A stretch of 64,000 nucleotides of DNA from Ottelia alismoides. Lineage: Eukaryota; Streptophyta; Magnoliopsida; Alismatales; Hydrocharitaceae. Numbering within the stretch: the first letter of the stretch is position 1; each line of letters opens with the position of its first letter. The position numbers and the translations under genes are program-made. The stretch covers positions 496,001-560,000 of the forward strand of contig JAZKJV010010622.1 in the NCBI GenBank assembly GCA_037367405.1, in the 5' to 3' direction. This document shows, piece after piece, positions 1 to 10,878 of the stretch. The notes beneath the pieces are model-generated. The model was not told where the DNA came from. It was given only the letters and a program-made list of their open reading frames with translations, and did not search any database.

Positions 1-2239
1 GGCGATATCCGACGATCACAATCCTTCCACTTAAACACATGTAGGCATGAGGACGGCTAATACCGGTTCGCGGGCAACAGCTGAGATCAGATATGGCGGA
101 GACGATCAACGGCTGAGGCTGGCTAGGATCTGACGGTTGCTGTGCAGTCTGGAGCGGGGACCTCGATCTTACGACAGACAACCCTAGAGGAAGAATATGG
201 AAGAACTTCACCGGAGCGAAGTTCCTCCAGCCTGATCGCGTGTCTCCAGTGGTCTTCGCTGATTTCAAAATGGCCCAACTTGTTCCTACGGTACTTCCCT
301 AGCTGCTAGTGGCTCCAAAAGGGGTCGACGGCTACAGGAGCATGTCGGCGGAGGCGGAGGATCACCAAGGCCCCAAGTACCTCTGACGCCCTGCAAAATG
401 AACCTCGAGCTCCTCCCAATGCTTGTCGACCTGCAAGACAGAGTGAGGGAGTCAGGTGTAAAATGCCTCGACCCACAGTGGGATGTAAAGGACGGATGAC
501 GGTGCAAATGGAATGTCGTTGGAAAGAGCTCCGACCAAGAGGTAGCTTCGGTGATCGAATGGAAGGGTGGGGTTTTGACCTACGACTATAGCAAATAAAA
601 AACGCAAAGAAAATAAAGAAAATATGGAGCCTCAAAGGTGGAAGTATCACCTAAGATGAAATCTCAACGCCGGTGGTCGGCGGAGGTAGGTGGAGCCGCC
701 TCGACCCTTCCTCGATCCTCCTGACGCCCTGGAGACGGAGTTGTCACCTCCTTCTCATGAAATAGGACAAAAAGTGGAAAGGAATTGGTCCAAAAGGGGT
801 TCAAAATTTCAAATGGAGGAGGAGGGTGTATATGAATGGGTTGACGAGCGACTGGGAATATCGAGGCGGATCAGGAAAATCAACGATGCAATCTCCAAGG
901 AGAAGCTTGGGCATGTAAAATCAAGGAACGAGGCACAAAAGTTATTAAGGGATTGTCATGAGAAGGTGCAAGATTTGCCCTCAAAAATCAAGCAAACTGG
1001 AAGGAGTGCAGTTCTGACACGCTACATGAGCTAGGACCAGAGAGTTGACCAATGGTCAACTTCCTAAGCCCCGGGTTGGTCCACGTGGACCAACCAAGAA
1101 AAAGCATCCTAGAAAACATTATAAAATAGATTAAAAATAAGAAATGATTTTATTAATTTTATATTATAAAATAACAGTTTTTAATTTCTGAAGTATTTTA
1201 TAATGATTTTTATTTATTTTTTAGAGGTTTAGAATTACAAGTTACCTTTTTAGGTTATGCACATGTATATTCATCTATATATTTTAATAATTTATTTTTA
1301 TTTTATATATTTAATTTTATCATTTTTATTTATTATTTTATATATTTACAACTTAATTTCATGAACTCAAATATATTTTTATTTTATTTTTCTGAAGTAT
1401 TTGTATAACTAAATAAATAGATGTATTCTTTGTAATGGTATAGTTATAGGTACTTCATCTATGTATTGTATATACATATTTTATTTTTATGTTTTCTCTG
1501 TGTTTTTATTCCAGTTATAATGCATATATATTATAAATAATATTTACAAAATTATAAAAAATATAAAATTAATAACATAATGAATAATAAATATAATGAA
1601 TATTTTAATCAGTACAAGTATAAAATAGGGGTCCAAAACTCAACTTTCAAACCGTAGCTTCGAAAAATATGAAACCAGTTCATTAAATAGCTTATTAAAA
1701 ATTATATAAAATTAAAGGTGATTTTGATATATTTCGAGTTTTTATTTGAGAGATACAGGTTTGGGAAGCTAGGATTCTGGAATTTTATTCAGGTCATAAC
1801 TTTTTATCTGAAGATTATTTTGTACGAAATCAATTTTATATTTTTCTATATTAAATTATCTACAACTTTCATGTTCAAAGTTTCTTCATTTGAAGTATAA
1901 AAAGTGGAACTAAAAATAGGTCCCAAAAATAAATAACGAATGAATTAAATAAAAGGGATTTTTATTGTATTTTCGCCCTTATCTCCCCCTACTTTATTCC
2001 TTGTCGACCTATTCATCTAGATGCCTAGGTCTCAGGATTTCAGGTCATAAAAAATTTACAATATTCTATTATTTTCTTTTCTTTATTCTACAATTTTAGC
2101 TTTAAGAACCGTATTTTACACACTATTTACACACACATACATGAATGCTAAAATGCATGAATTAGAAGTATTTACATGTGTTTACTAGGGTTTTTGAGGC
2201 CAAAATATAGAATAAAGATGATGAAATGGAGGTTCATCA
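1..2239 (-). repeat. 3' LTR of element A (partial)
   Basis: The sequence is collinear with 14140-16337, the 5' LTR of the same element. Both copies have a GC-richer part followed by a long AT-rich part and end in GGTTCATCA, the complement of the LTR start TGATGAACC. About 1.5 kb of this LTR should lie left of the window. A conserved motif beginning CTTATCTCCCCCTAC near 1978 is also found in the LTRs of BD and C. The small open frames inside are not supported as genes. Confidence 0.9.
1043..1095. promoter_or_regulatory. W-box dyad and G-box palindrome in the element A LTR
   Basis: Two inverted repeats lie close together. The first has arms GTTGACCA and TGGTCAAC around one base, so it holds the W-box core TTGACC on both strands. 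The second is a perfect 22-bp palindrome with arm GGTTGGTCCAC; its centre CCACGTGG is a canonical G-box. Related versions stand at the matching place in the other LTRs: near 15164, 39361, 48805, 59400 and 62147. W-boxes and G-boxes bind plant WRKY and bZIP/bHLH factors; a role in the LTR promoter is inferred. In sense orientation a TATA-like stretch near 1122-1133 lies just upstream. Confidence 0.5.
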
Positions 2240-2254
2240 TCCCCCTATACTTGC
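2240..2254 (-). other. Polypurine tract of element A
   Basis: On the minus strand the sequence reads GCAAGTATAGGGGGA directly before the LTR start TGATGAACC. This is the expected place and composition of the primer for plus-strand DNA synthesis. The core AAGTATAGGGGG recurs six times further upstream in the hairpin array at 3634-4230. Confidence 0.8.
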
Positions 2255-3633
2255 CTTTGCTAGTCCCTAGCAAACACTTATGCAATAAGTGCAGGAAAAG
2301 AAAAATAAAGAAAAGAAAAAGAAGAAAGATGGGTTGAATTCAATTATCAAACTTGTCTTTACAAAATCAAAGTTTGAAGCTTAAGTCAGACCTTTGGAGT
2401 TTTAGTGTGGTCGGAACCTTAATGAGAACTGGATTTGAAATCCAACAGCCTTCAAAAATTCCAAAACTCTGCTCAAGTCTCCTCAATAGCCAGGTCAGAA
2501 ATATTTCAACTCATACGCAAACCCTTATGACTATGAATCTGACTCGTATGGTGTAAGTGATGGTGGCTCTCCCCAACTGAAACGACAAAGTGTCTGACTT
2601 CTCCAGTATGACAACCTAATGATTCCCCAATCCAATAACTCATTCCTCGAGGAGCGGGGTACTCCCTTCTAAGTTCAAGTGGCAACCACCTCAAGAGGAG
2701 GGGGTGAAGAGAAGAATGGACGGTAGCCAGTGTAGTTACCTATCCTGGGATGCAAGACCAGTGTAGTCAAGTAATCCAACTACAGGCTCACATGATTTGA
2801 CTTAGACTCGTTCAACTATCAGACTCCATCCGAAAAATGCTCATGCTATGCAAATGCTATTCTTAATGCAGAAAATATTTCTGTGATGCAGTTTTCAAAG
2901 ATTTTGAACTTTTTATGGATTTTTGAAAAGATGATGCATATGCATTTTTTGGGTTTTCAAAAAGATTTTTCAAAAACTTTTGGATTTTAGTTTTGCAAAT
3001 GTATTTGGAATTTTTGAAAATGAAAAAAAAGTTTTGGCTAAAAACTAGGTACAAATATTTATACAGGGATGCATCTAAGAATTAGGTTTTTAAGAATTTA
3101 CAAGGGGTAAGTGGTCAATTTTATAGATATGTATAAAGAATTTTAGTTGAGATGTATATATATTCCTTAATCTTATTTGACAAAGGTTTTTCAAATAATT
3201 TTGAAAACTATAGTCCAAAATAATTTTTACAAACATTTTCACAAACATGTACACAAATTTCCAAATAGTACATATATATTTTTCAAATATTTTTGCAACC
3301 ATTTGCAAATAGTTTTTCAAAACCTTTTTATTTCACACAAAGAAAATAAATTTTACAAACAAAATAATTTTACAAAGGTTGAAAACATGTAACAAAATGT
3401 TTTCCAAATAGTTTTCAAAAGATTTTTTAAAGGATTTTCAAAATATTTTTTAAACATTTTGCAAAAAGCATTTTAACCTGATTTGTTAATCAGTAAATAC
3501 AAAAGTAATTTGAGGAATAATCACATCTTTTTATTAACGTTTTCAATGAAATTTAATAGTATAATTATCCATCTTTATTAAGAAAAATACGAAAGTACGA
3601 GTTATGGCTAAAGTATATACGGAGTATATATGA
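2255..3633 (-). other. 3' non-coding region of element A, AT-rich
   Basis: This stretch lies between the hairpin array and the polypurine tract. No supported reading frame is present. From about 2860 to 3480 it consists of loosely repeated TTTTCAAA and TTTTGCAAA words. The same type of sequence is at 18620-19290 in BD and 41590-42300 in C, so it is an old shared part of this retrotransposon group. I see no envelope-like frame here. Confidence 0.65.
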
Positions 3634-4230
3634 CCCCCTATACTTAGCTTGAGCTATGTCCTCATAGATCAGAGAGAAAAGAGAAGACATAACTCGTACT
3701 GAGTATAGACAAGTCTAAAGAATAAACGAATAAGAGATGAATGAATGAACTAATGAGAAGTCGACCGTCCCCCCTATACTTAGGATCAAATAATCCTAAG
3801 TGTAGCAGACTGTACACAAGGCAGGGGGTCAAGGGTGGGAATGAACAGATCATACTCAGACCGTCTCCCCCTATACTTAGGGTAAGATATCCCTAAGCAT
3901 AAACAAGAACAGGAGACAGTGGAGAGGATCAAAGAATAGATAAACTCGGGGTGCACACGCCCTATACTTAGGATAAAGTACGTCCTAAGTATAGAATACT
4001 GATAAAAAGGGGGCGACATCTTTTTGATAGATAAAGGAGATAGAAAAGGAAAAGAAGAAAAGAAGAAAAGAAAATAAACAGATCACAGCTCAGTCTGTCT
4101 CCCCCTCTACTTAAGGTAAAATACCCTGAGTATAGACAAGAAGAAGAGACAGAAGAGGGGGTCATAGAATAGAACAACTCAGTGTGTGCACCCCCCTATA
4201 CATAGAACGAGTTGTATCCTAAGTATAGCA
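3634..4230 (-). repeat. Array of hairpins carrying polypurine-tract-like arms (element A)
   Basis: Six units start with C-rich copies of the complement of the polypurine tract at about 3634, 3769, 3866, 3959, 4101 and 4191. The spacing is 90-140 bp. Most units continue into an inverted copy. The clearest has a 12-bp perfect stem, CTATACTTAGGA at 3962-3973 and TCCTAAGTATAG at 3983-3994. Another covers 3774-3805. The spacers are purine-rich on the plus strand. The function is unknown. Confidence 0.75.
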
Positions 4231-4366
4231 AAATGATAAGATGACGACGGGGTGGCAGACATAAAGAAAGAAAGAATGAATGATATGGACATATGGATCT
4301 ACACAGTGGGAGATGGAAGTAGTAACCATGTATGAGATGCAGGTGATGTGAGTCAAAGAGCACATC

Positions 4367-5720
4367 TCATACTAGATGAACAGGGGAAATGTCAACGGTC
4401 GACGAATCATGTTCTAGAGATAGTTTCAGGCGCTGACCGTTAACTCGAAAGGTAGAGGAAGATGACAACTCAGAGATATCAATACCGCCATTGTCATATA
4501 CCTTTCTGACCACATATGGACCTTTCCATTTACTCTGTAATTTCCCTGGAAATAATTTTAGCCTAGAATCAAACGACCATACACGCTGATCTGGCTCAAA
4601 CTGTTTATGGCTGATATGAGAATCGTGCCATATCTTCATTTTTTCCTTGTACTATAGGCTACTCGAAAAGGCTGTATCTCTCAGTTCCTCCAGGGCTGCC
4701 AACTCTACTTTCCTTTGTTCTCCTACACTCTCGGATCCAATAATAACTCAGTAACTGCCCATAGTGACTTGTGCTTGATTTCCAATGGCAAATGGCACGG
4801 CTTGCCATATACGAGGTGAAAGGGAGATGTCCCTAATGGTATCTTGAAGGAAGTCTGATAGGTTCACAAGATTGAGTCCAAAAGTTGTGACCAATCCTTT
4901 CAGTCTGGGCGGACTACCTTCTGTAAAATAGTCTCGATCTTCTTGTTCAATACTTCAGCAAGACCATTAGTCTGAGGGTGATATGGAGTGGAAATACGAT
5001 GGTCAATGCTGAACTCATCCGCAAGGGCCATAAAGTGAGTCCCCCCCGTCTGAAATCAGAACTCTAGGTACCCTGAACCGTGAAATGATATTTTTCCTCA
5101 AAAATCGACACACAGTCTTAGCATCTGTGGCTCGGACGGGGATGGCCTCAACCCAACGACTCGCATAATCTACAGCAAGCATAATGTACTCAAACCCCTG
5201 ACTCTTAGGAAATGGGCTCATGAAATCAATGCCCCATGCATCAAAAACCTCACAAAAGTGAATGGGCTGCATGGGCATCATATCTCTCTGTCTGTAAGTA
5301 CCCATCTTCTGACACTCAGTACACCTCTTCACAAATTTGTCAGAATCCTTGAAGAGAGTAGGTCACCAAATCCAGATTGGAGCACCTTATGCGTTGTCAG
5401 TCTCCCAGAATGATGTCCTCCAGCCTCAAGCTTGTGGCAGTAGGTGAGGATGCTATGCTACTCTTCCTGAGGAATACACCTTCTCCAGTTACTATTCCCT
5501 CCTTTATGATAAAGGATGGGATCCTCCCAATGGTACCACTTGGCCTTCGTAAGGAAGGTCTCGAGTCGTTGCCTAGGCCAACTTTGTGGAACCGGCTTGG
5601 CAACAAGATAGTTCACAATGTCAGCGTACCTTAGAAGTGAGGTGATGACAAGGATCACCTCATTTGGAAATGTCTCAGTAATAGGCGCAATGGGCTCAGA
5701 TTCCTCAAGGTTCTCTAATC
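4367..5720 (-). pseudogene. Integrase of element A (broken)
   Basis: This is the integrase, which inserts retrotransposon DNA into the genome. Read on the minus strand, the N-terminal part is near 5460-5720 and the C-x2-C half of the zinc finger is in the frame at 5015-5332 (RCTECQKMG). The catalytic core follows with WGIDFMSPFP (first Asp) and LISDGG (second Asp). In another frame near 4930-4990 comes PYHPQTNGLAEVLN, whose Glu is the third catalytic residue. The C-terminal domain lies at 4367-4639 (RLKLFPGKLQSKWKGPYVV). Frameshifts separate these parts, so no intact enzyme is encoded. No chromodomain is seen, as expected for the Athila/Tat branch. Confidence 0.85.
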
Positions 5721-6330
5721 GAGAGAGGTGTTCTGCCACCACATTCTTAACTCCAGGTTTATCCTTAATCTCAATATCAAACTCTTGGAGCAGAAGGATC
5801 CATCTAGTAAGTCGAGCTTTGGCATCCTTCTTTGCCATGAGGTATCAGATGGAGGTTTGGTCTGTAAAGATAGTCACTTTTTATCCCAGAATATATGATC
5901 TATATTTATCCAAAGAAAAGACTACAGCTAGCATCTCCTTCCTAGTCATATTGTAACTCCGCTGAGCGGCATCCAAAGTCTGGTTAGCGTAGTGAATGGC
6001 ATACGACAATCCATCCCTCCGCTGTCCAAGCAAAACCCCTACGGCAAAATCAGAAGCATCCGTCAAAATCTCGAATGGGAGAGACCAATCGGGTGGCTGA
6101 AGGACAGGAGCCTTAACAACTAGATTCTTGAGTGTCTCAAAGGAAGCAAGACACTTACCATCTACAATGAACTCTATGTCTTTTATCAGCAAATCAGTGA
6201 GCGGTCGGGCAATACGACTGAAATCCTGAATGAAACGTCGGTGGAAACTGAGATGCCCCAGAAAAGACCGCAATTGTCATAGATTGGACAGTGGATTGAG
6301 CTTTCTAATGATATCCACCATGGTCGGATC
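5721..6330 (-). pseudogene. RNase H of element A (broken)
   Basis: The frame at 5881-6273 holds the connection domain (MRSFLGHLSFHRRFIQDFS) and the RNase H start (EILTDASDFAVGVLLGQRR, with the first acidic residue). The frame at 5458-5838 continues with KDAKARLTRWILLLQEFD and VVAEHLSRL, typical of the end of this domain in gypsy elements. Stops and a frame change lie between 5838 and 5881. The domain removes the RNA strand during reverse transcription. It follows RT directly, as in other Ty3/gypsy elements. Confidence 0.85.
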
Positions 6331-7217
6331 AACCTCCATGCCCCTGTTGGAGATGATATGGCCAAGGACCATCCCTTGAGTCACCATGAAGTGACTCTTC
6401 CCCAAGATAAGACAAGATTGACCTCTATGCAGCGTTGAAGCACAAGATCTAGGCAGTCAAGACAAGCATCAAACCCATCGCCGTAGATCGAGAAATCATC
6501 CATGAAGACCTCTAAACAGTCATACACCATGTCCGAGAAGATGGACAACATGCACCTTTGGAGTGTCGCTAGGGTGTTACACAAACCAAAAGCCATCCGT
6601 CTAAAAGCATATGTCCCAAATGGACAGGTGAATGTCGCCTTGTCCTGGTCTTCGGGCGCAATGGTCACTTGGTTATAGTAGGAGTACCCATCAAGAAAAT
6701 AGTAATGACTCTTCCCAGATTGCCTCTCGATAATCTGATCAATAAATGGCAGTGGGAAATGATCCTTCTTGGTGGCCTGATTCAATCATCTGTAGTCCAG
6801 ACATACCCTCCAAGAAGGGGGTACCCGGGTAGCTATCTCCTCTCCAGACTCGCTCACAACTGTAGTGATACCCGTCTTCTTGGGTACCACATGCAATGGA
6901 CTAAACCACTCGGAGTCGGAGATGGGGTAGATAAAATCAGCGCTCCACCATTTTGATATTTCCTTCATGACCACATCTCGAATGTTCAGGTTCAGCCGTT
7001 GCTGGAACTCACGTGAGGGCTTGGCGTCCTCTTCGAGGTAGATATGGTGGGAGCACAGAGCCAAACTAATCCCCTGGAGATCAGCTATACTCCATCCTAT
7101 CTCCTTGCAATTTCTTTCATGAACCTCCATCAAATGAGATTCTTGATCTCTAGTTAAATCTGCTGAGATAATGACTGGGTGCATATCTAGCTCACCCGCA
7201 AGGAATCTATATTTCAA
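6331..7217 (-). pseudogene. Reverse transcriptase of element A (broken)
   Basis: The N-terminal part at 6786-7217 contains LCSHHIYLEEDAKPSREFQ, FIYPISDSEWFSPLHVVPKK and WRVCLDYR, all hallmarks of Athila-type RT. The frame is cut by TGA just after LDYR and resumes as LNQATKKDHFPLPFIDQ. The palm motif is FMDDFS near 6500, the usual FMDD version of YxDD in this group, preceded by FGLCN. After NLVLSW the frame shifts, and the rest of the thumb is readable only in another frame. The stop after LDYR is what a CGA to TGA change would give, which fits decay of methylated CpG. Confidence 0.9.
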
Positions 7218-7316
7218 CGACTACGGCAAGGGATTCAATTCCGGGCAACTAGGAGCTGGAAAATATGGCTTCTGATATGCTTGAGTGAAAGATACCAGGT
7301 TTGCATGTGAGAACTC

Positions 7317-8267
7317 TCACTGATCGTGAAAATTTGATGAAGGGAACCCTACTGGAATATCTATAAACAGTGCTGGCTCGCTCCATGTCCTACCTATTGG
7401 CTCAGAAGGAATCCGACATGGTATATAATTAGTAAATTCATCCCAGTCGATGTCTGAATCCGAGGGATCTGAATCAGAAGAACATGAATGAAACTCTCCT
7501 TCAACACTCAGTCCGCAACTATCGGTCATTAATGTGTCCTCTGCCATGGGTGTGCTCTCAAAACTATCGACTGCCATAAGTTGTATGTACACTGAATCTG
7601 TTGGCAAGGCGAGGGCTCGTGCTACTGGATCTTCCCAAATTGCTTCGTCATCAGTCATCACAAAGTCACACTCGTGGTGGACGTCTCGCTCAGCCTCTGT
7701 CATCTGCTCTAAGTCACTAAACTGCTCTGAGCAGGCTGAATCTCGTGTTCTAGTCTCGTCAGTCATCTCTATTTGTATACTTTCGCCCTCTACACGAAAG
7801 TACACCTTCCCACTATCATGGTCAGATACCACCTTAGCAGTGGACATGAATGGGCATCTAAGTATGATGGGGGTATCTGTTACCGACTCAGGGATCTCCA
7901 TGTCTAGTACAGCAAAGTCCAGGGGTAATTTTAGGCCATGAATGGTAACGACCACGTCTCTCAACAACCCCTTCGGCCTCTTAATAAACCTATCAACAAA
8001 CTGAAGGACTATCCTACTCTAACGGAGAGGAACAAAATCGAATCGGTCAAGTAAGGCTGCCGAAAGGCGGTTGATTGAAGAGCTGTTGTCTAATAGAGTA
8101 CGATCAAACTGCTTCTCTTGAATCTTGCATCTAACATAGGGAGCTCCAGCATCAGGTATCTTGGATAGTAGTCGAAAATCATTGGGAAAGCATGTGGCAC
8201 GGGTGAGCACATGGATCTCTCCTCTGTGGTTCCTTCTCTTCCTGTGTACGGTAGTCTTCTCTCTCAA
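7317..8267 (-). pseudogene. Aspartic protease and acidic linker of element A
   Basis: The retropepsin start is at 8019-8267, with TLLDNSSSINRLSAALL where the family has a D-x-G-[AS]-S-[VI] core; here the Gly after the Asp is Ser. Its second half is in the frame 7317-7967: LPLDFAVLDMEIPES, PIILRCPFMSTAKVV and GKVYFRVEGE. A long acidic Asp/Glu/Ser-rich linker follows before RT. The protease normally cleaves the Gag-Pol precursor. The frame break between the two halves and the changed active site argue that it is dead. The same protease type occurs in BD (near 23500) and in C (43638-44240). Confidence 0.75.
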
Positions 8268-8541
8268 GTTCTTTTGGAAAAGGGGGATGTGCTCTAGTGC
8301 CTCCTATAGAGTCAGCTGAATTTGAAATCTATCAATCATCTGCTGGCTGAACTCTAACTGATGTGTCTTTTTTGGATCTTCTTTTTTATTCCCCTTCGGC
8401 AAGCGGAGTGCTTGAGGGAAGGGGATGACTGGGCCCTCCTTTGATAGAGGGCTAGGAAGAGGTCCCTATGCCTGTGAAGGAATGGAATCCATACCAAGAT
8501 AACATATGGACTTGAAGTAGATGAAGAAACCTTTCCTTTAT

Positions 8542-9012
8542 TCATATTTTTGATTTTTTCTTGTTACCATAGTCCTTAGATACAAAAGGTGGCAACACAA
8601 CAGATGGAAGCACAACTGAAGTGGAAGTGGTGGCATCAATACCACCTATGCCATCTGTCTTCGTGGCATCAGCACCACGCTCTGGCTTAGCATTAAGTAA
8701 AATGGTGGCATCAGCACCACCACCTGCATCTAGAGTCACGATGGCCTCAGTACCGTCACCTGGATCTCTATCCTTGGTGGCATCAGCACCACTGTCATCA
8801 ACATCATTAGCGGCATCATCACCGCTATTCTCCTCGTCTGGCTCTCCTGGTTCCTTGTATGGTTCTCGCTCAGACGAGGCACCACTGACTAGCATCCTAT
8901 CGCTCCTAGTTATCACGAAATCAACATCAAACATACTAGAAGATATGTAATGCAAAGAGTCACTAGGAGTGGTATCCTCTGTAGATTGTACCTGCTCAGG
9001 TTTTCTTTTCAA
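8542..9012 (-). pseudogene. Gag-protease junction of element A with a repeated GADAT tract
   Basis: The 156-residue frame contains FVITRSDRML, the counterpart of VVTLRSGRTI in BD and of the TLRSG-type motif found between gag and protease in Athila-like elements. It is followed by an acidic stretch and at least five copies of (G)ADAT or (G)IDAT. At DNA level this is a degenerate minisatellite built on GTGGCATCAGCACCAC at about 8620-8870. I see no counterpart of the repeat tract in BD or C. It ends in a basic patch. No enzymatic domain is visible. Confidence 0.55.
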
Positions 9013-9077
9013 ACTATTCGGGTAGGCTCAATATGGGATGGAATGACGACCTTTCCCTTGATGATATCCCTCATCTC

Positions 9078-10878
9078 CTACCGGAACTCATCCATTTCTT
9101 GCCGGAAGGATGCCTGCTGTTCGGTGAGCAAGCGGGCGAGGTCGTCAAGAGATGGGTTCTCGAAGAACTGGAAGTGTCCCCATGCTGGACATGAGGTTGT
9201 TGTTGTTGTGAATAGTGAGGGGGAGGCTGGGAGTATGGCTGGTAAGGCTGCTGACGATGCCTCCAATGCTGTCCTTGATAAGAGGGACGAGGACCCTGCT
9301 GGTACTGCTGGTAGGAGTGATAGGGTTGCTGCTGCTGTCTATTCTGAGTGCCCTGAGAGGGAGGCTGCTGTTGGGATGAGATGCCTCCAGTGGTCCAACG
9401 GAATCTGAGATGATCACGACGAATCCCGACTTGTTGCGGGTATCAGTCGTACCATATCCCATTGACTTCGATCAATGGCTCCTGCTCGAAGGGGGTGGAG
9501 GAAGAACTGCCAGCGGCTGATCCAGTTGGTAAACCATCATTTGAGTGTCCTGAGATAGTGGCGACGATGGGTAGTACATTAGCTGTTGTACCAGCTCTAC
9601 CTGGATATGATAGACGTGGTAGTGTGTGGCAGGGGGATTGGTGGAGGTGCTACTTCTAGATTCAGCACGTGACTTGGGAGGCTGCTATATGGACATTTGT
9701 GCTTCCTGAATACACAAGATCTGGGTCTTCAGGTCACTCATGGTCTTTGTCAACTGGTCCATCTGTGCAAGCCCTTGGCTCTGCTTCTTCTCAAGGATCT
9801 CGATGCGGTCTAGCTTCTCGCTAATGATCCCCATGTCGGCCGTGACGGATTTAGTCTGAGCTACTGCTGCTGATAAAGTGTGGGAACCGACATCGATTCG
9901 TACAATTCTCTGATATTAAACTTCCTATTGGGGGGGGGGGGGGTTTGACTGTGTGTAGACCCGGGATTGGGACATCACTGTTGAGTTCTTTGGCATCTCC
10001 TCGTAGATGGCCCAGACCTGGTCTTCACCCTTGGAAAAGTAGGACCCACCACAAGAGGCATTCACGAGCCCCTACAGCTCCGGTGTCATCCCACAAAAGA
10101 AACTCTGAATCAGGTTGGGCTTTGATATATCGTGATGTGGACACCAGTTAATGAGCTCTCTAAATCGATCTCAAGCTTCACGGAACTGCTCATTCGGTAT
10201 TATAGTGAAGTTACTGATCATATCTCGCGCTGCATTGGTCTGGCCAAGTGGATAGTACTTATTCAAGTACTCGGTCCAGAATTGCTCCCACGATGTGACA
10301 TACCTTCCTAGATGCTTCAGCCAGTAGGCTCCTCTCTCAACCAATGAGAATGGGAAGGCAATCATTTTTATCATGTCCCCGAACACCAATCTGTCGTGGA
10401 CAATGCTACAAATCATCTCGAACTCCTGCAGATGGAGATGAGGCTCCTCGGTGACCAACCCAAGAAACTTGGGCAACAACTGGATGGTCTGGGGGTGAAG
10501 CTCAAAGTTCCCGACAATGGGAGGAAGCTGGATCCATCGGTGAGTGAGAGTTGCACCATGGTTGTGCAACTGTCTCATGTTTCTTAGTGGTTGGTTCTCC
10601 TGTTGTTGTTCTCCTCCTACTCCACCTCCTGCTTCAGGTCTATCTTCACCGCCCTCAGATCTATCTCCTCTGTCCTCTCGCATCTGCGACATCTCTCTCA
10701 TGATGTCACCCATGAAGTATCCCTGATCTATGATCTGACTCTGCATAGTCTCCAGTGAAGCTAACAATGAATTGTTGATGGCAGACTGATCATACACATA
10801 CGAAGGCTGTCCCTGTTCATCTGGGCGTCCCTCACTGCTGGACATGTCTTGGGTCTCTACAAAGGCAAAGGTACCCAT
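9078..10878 (-). pseudogene. Gag of element A (broken)
   Basis: Gag forms the virus-like particle. The frame 10171-10878 begins MGTFAFVETQDMSSSEG, has an acidic, Gly- and Gln-rich N-terminus, then the Retrotrans_gag type core: IQLPPIVGNFELHP, EEPHLHLQEFEMIC, FPFSLVERGAYWLKHL and FWTEYLNKYYP. In the same region downstream (about 10070-10170) the usual WCPHH motif follows. A 14-base G run at 9930-9943 breaks the frame. A coiled-coil-like stretch (about 9700-9890) and a Gln/Pro/Tyr-rich tail (about 9180-9340) follow. No clear CCHC knuckle is visible. Gag in BD (53033-55170) has the same order. Confidence 0.85.

Noticed and set aside
3634..4230. Regularly spaced repeats as a CRISPR array
   Set aside because: Units are degenerate, spacing varies from 90 to 140 bp, the units lie inside a plant retrotransposon, and no cas gene exists.
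2240..4366. Envelope-like gene between pol and the 3' LTR of A
   Set aside because: Some Athila elements have one, but here no frame longer than about 80 residues, no signal peptide and no membrane segment are supported.
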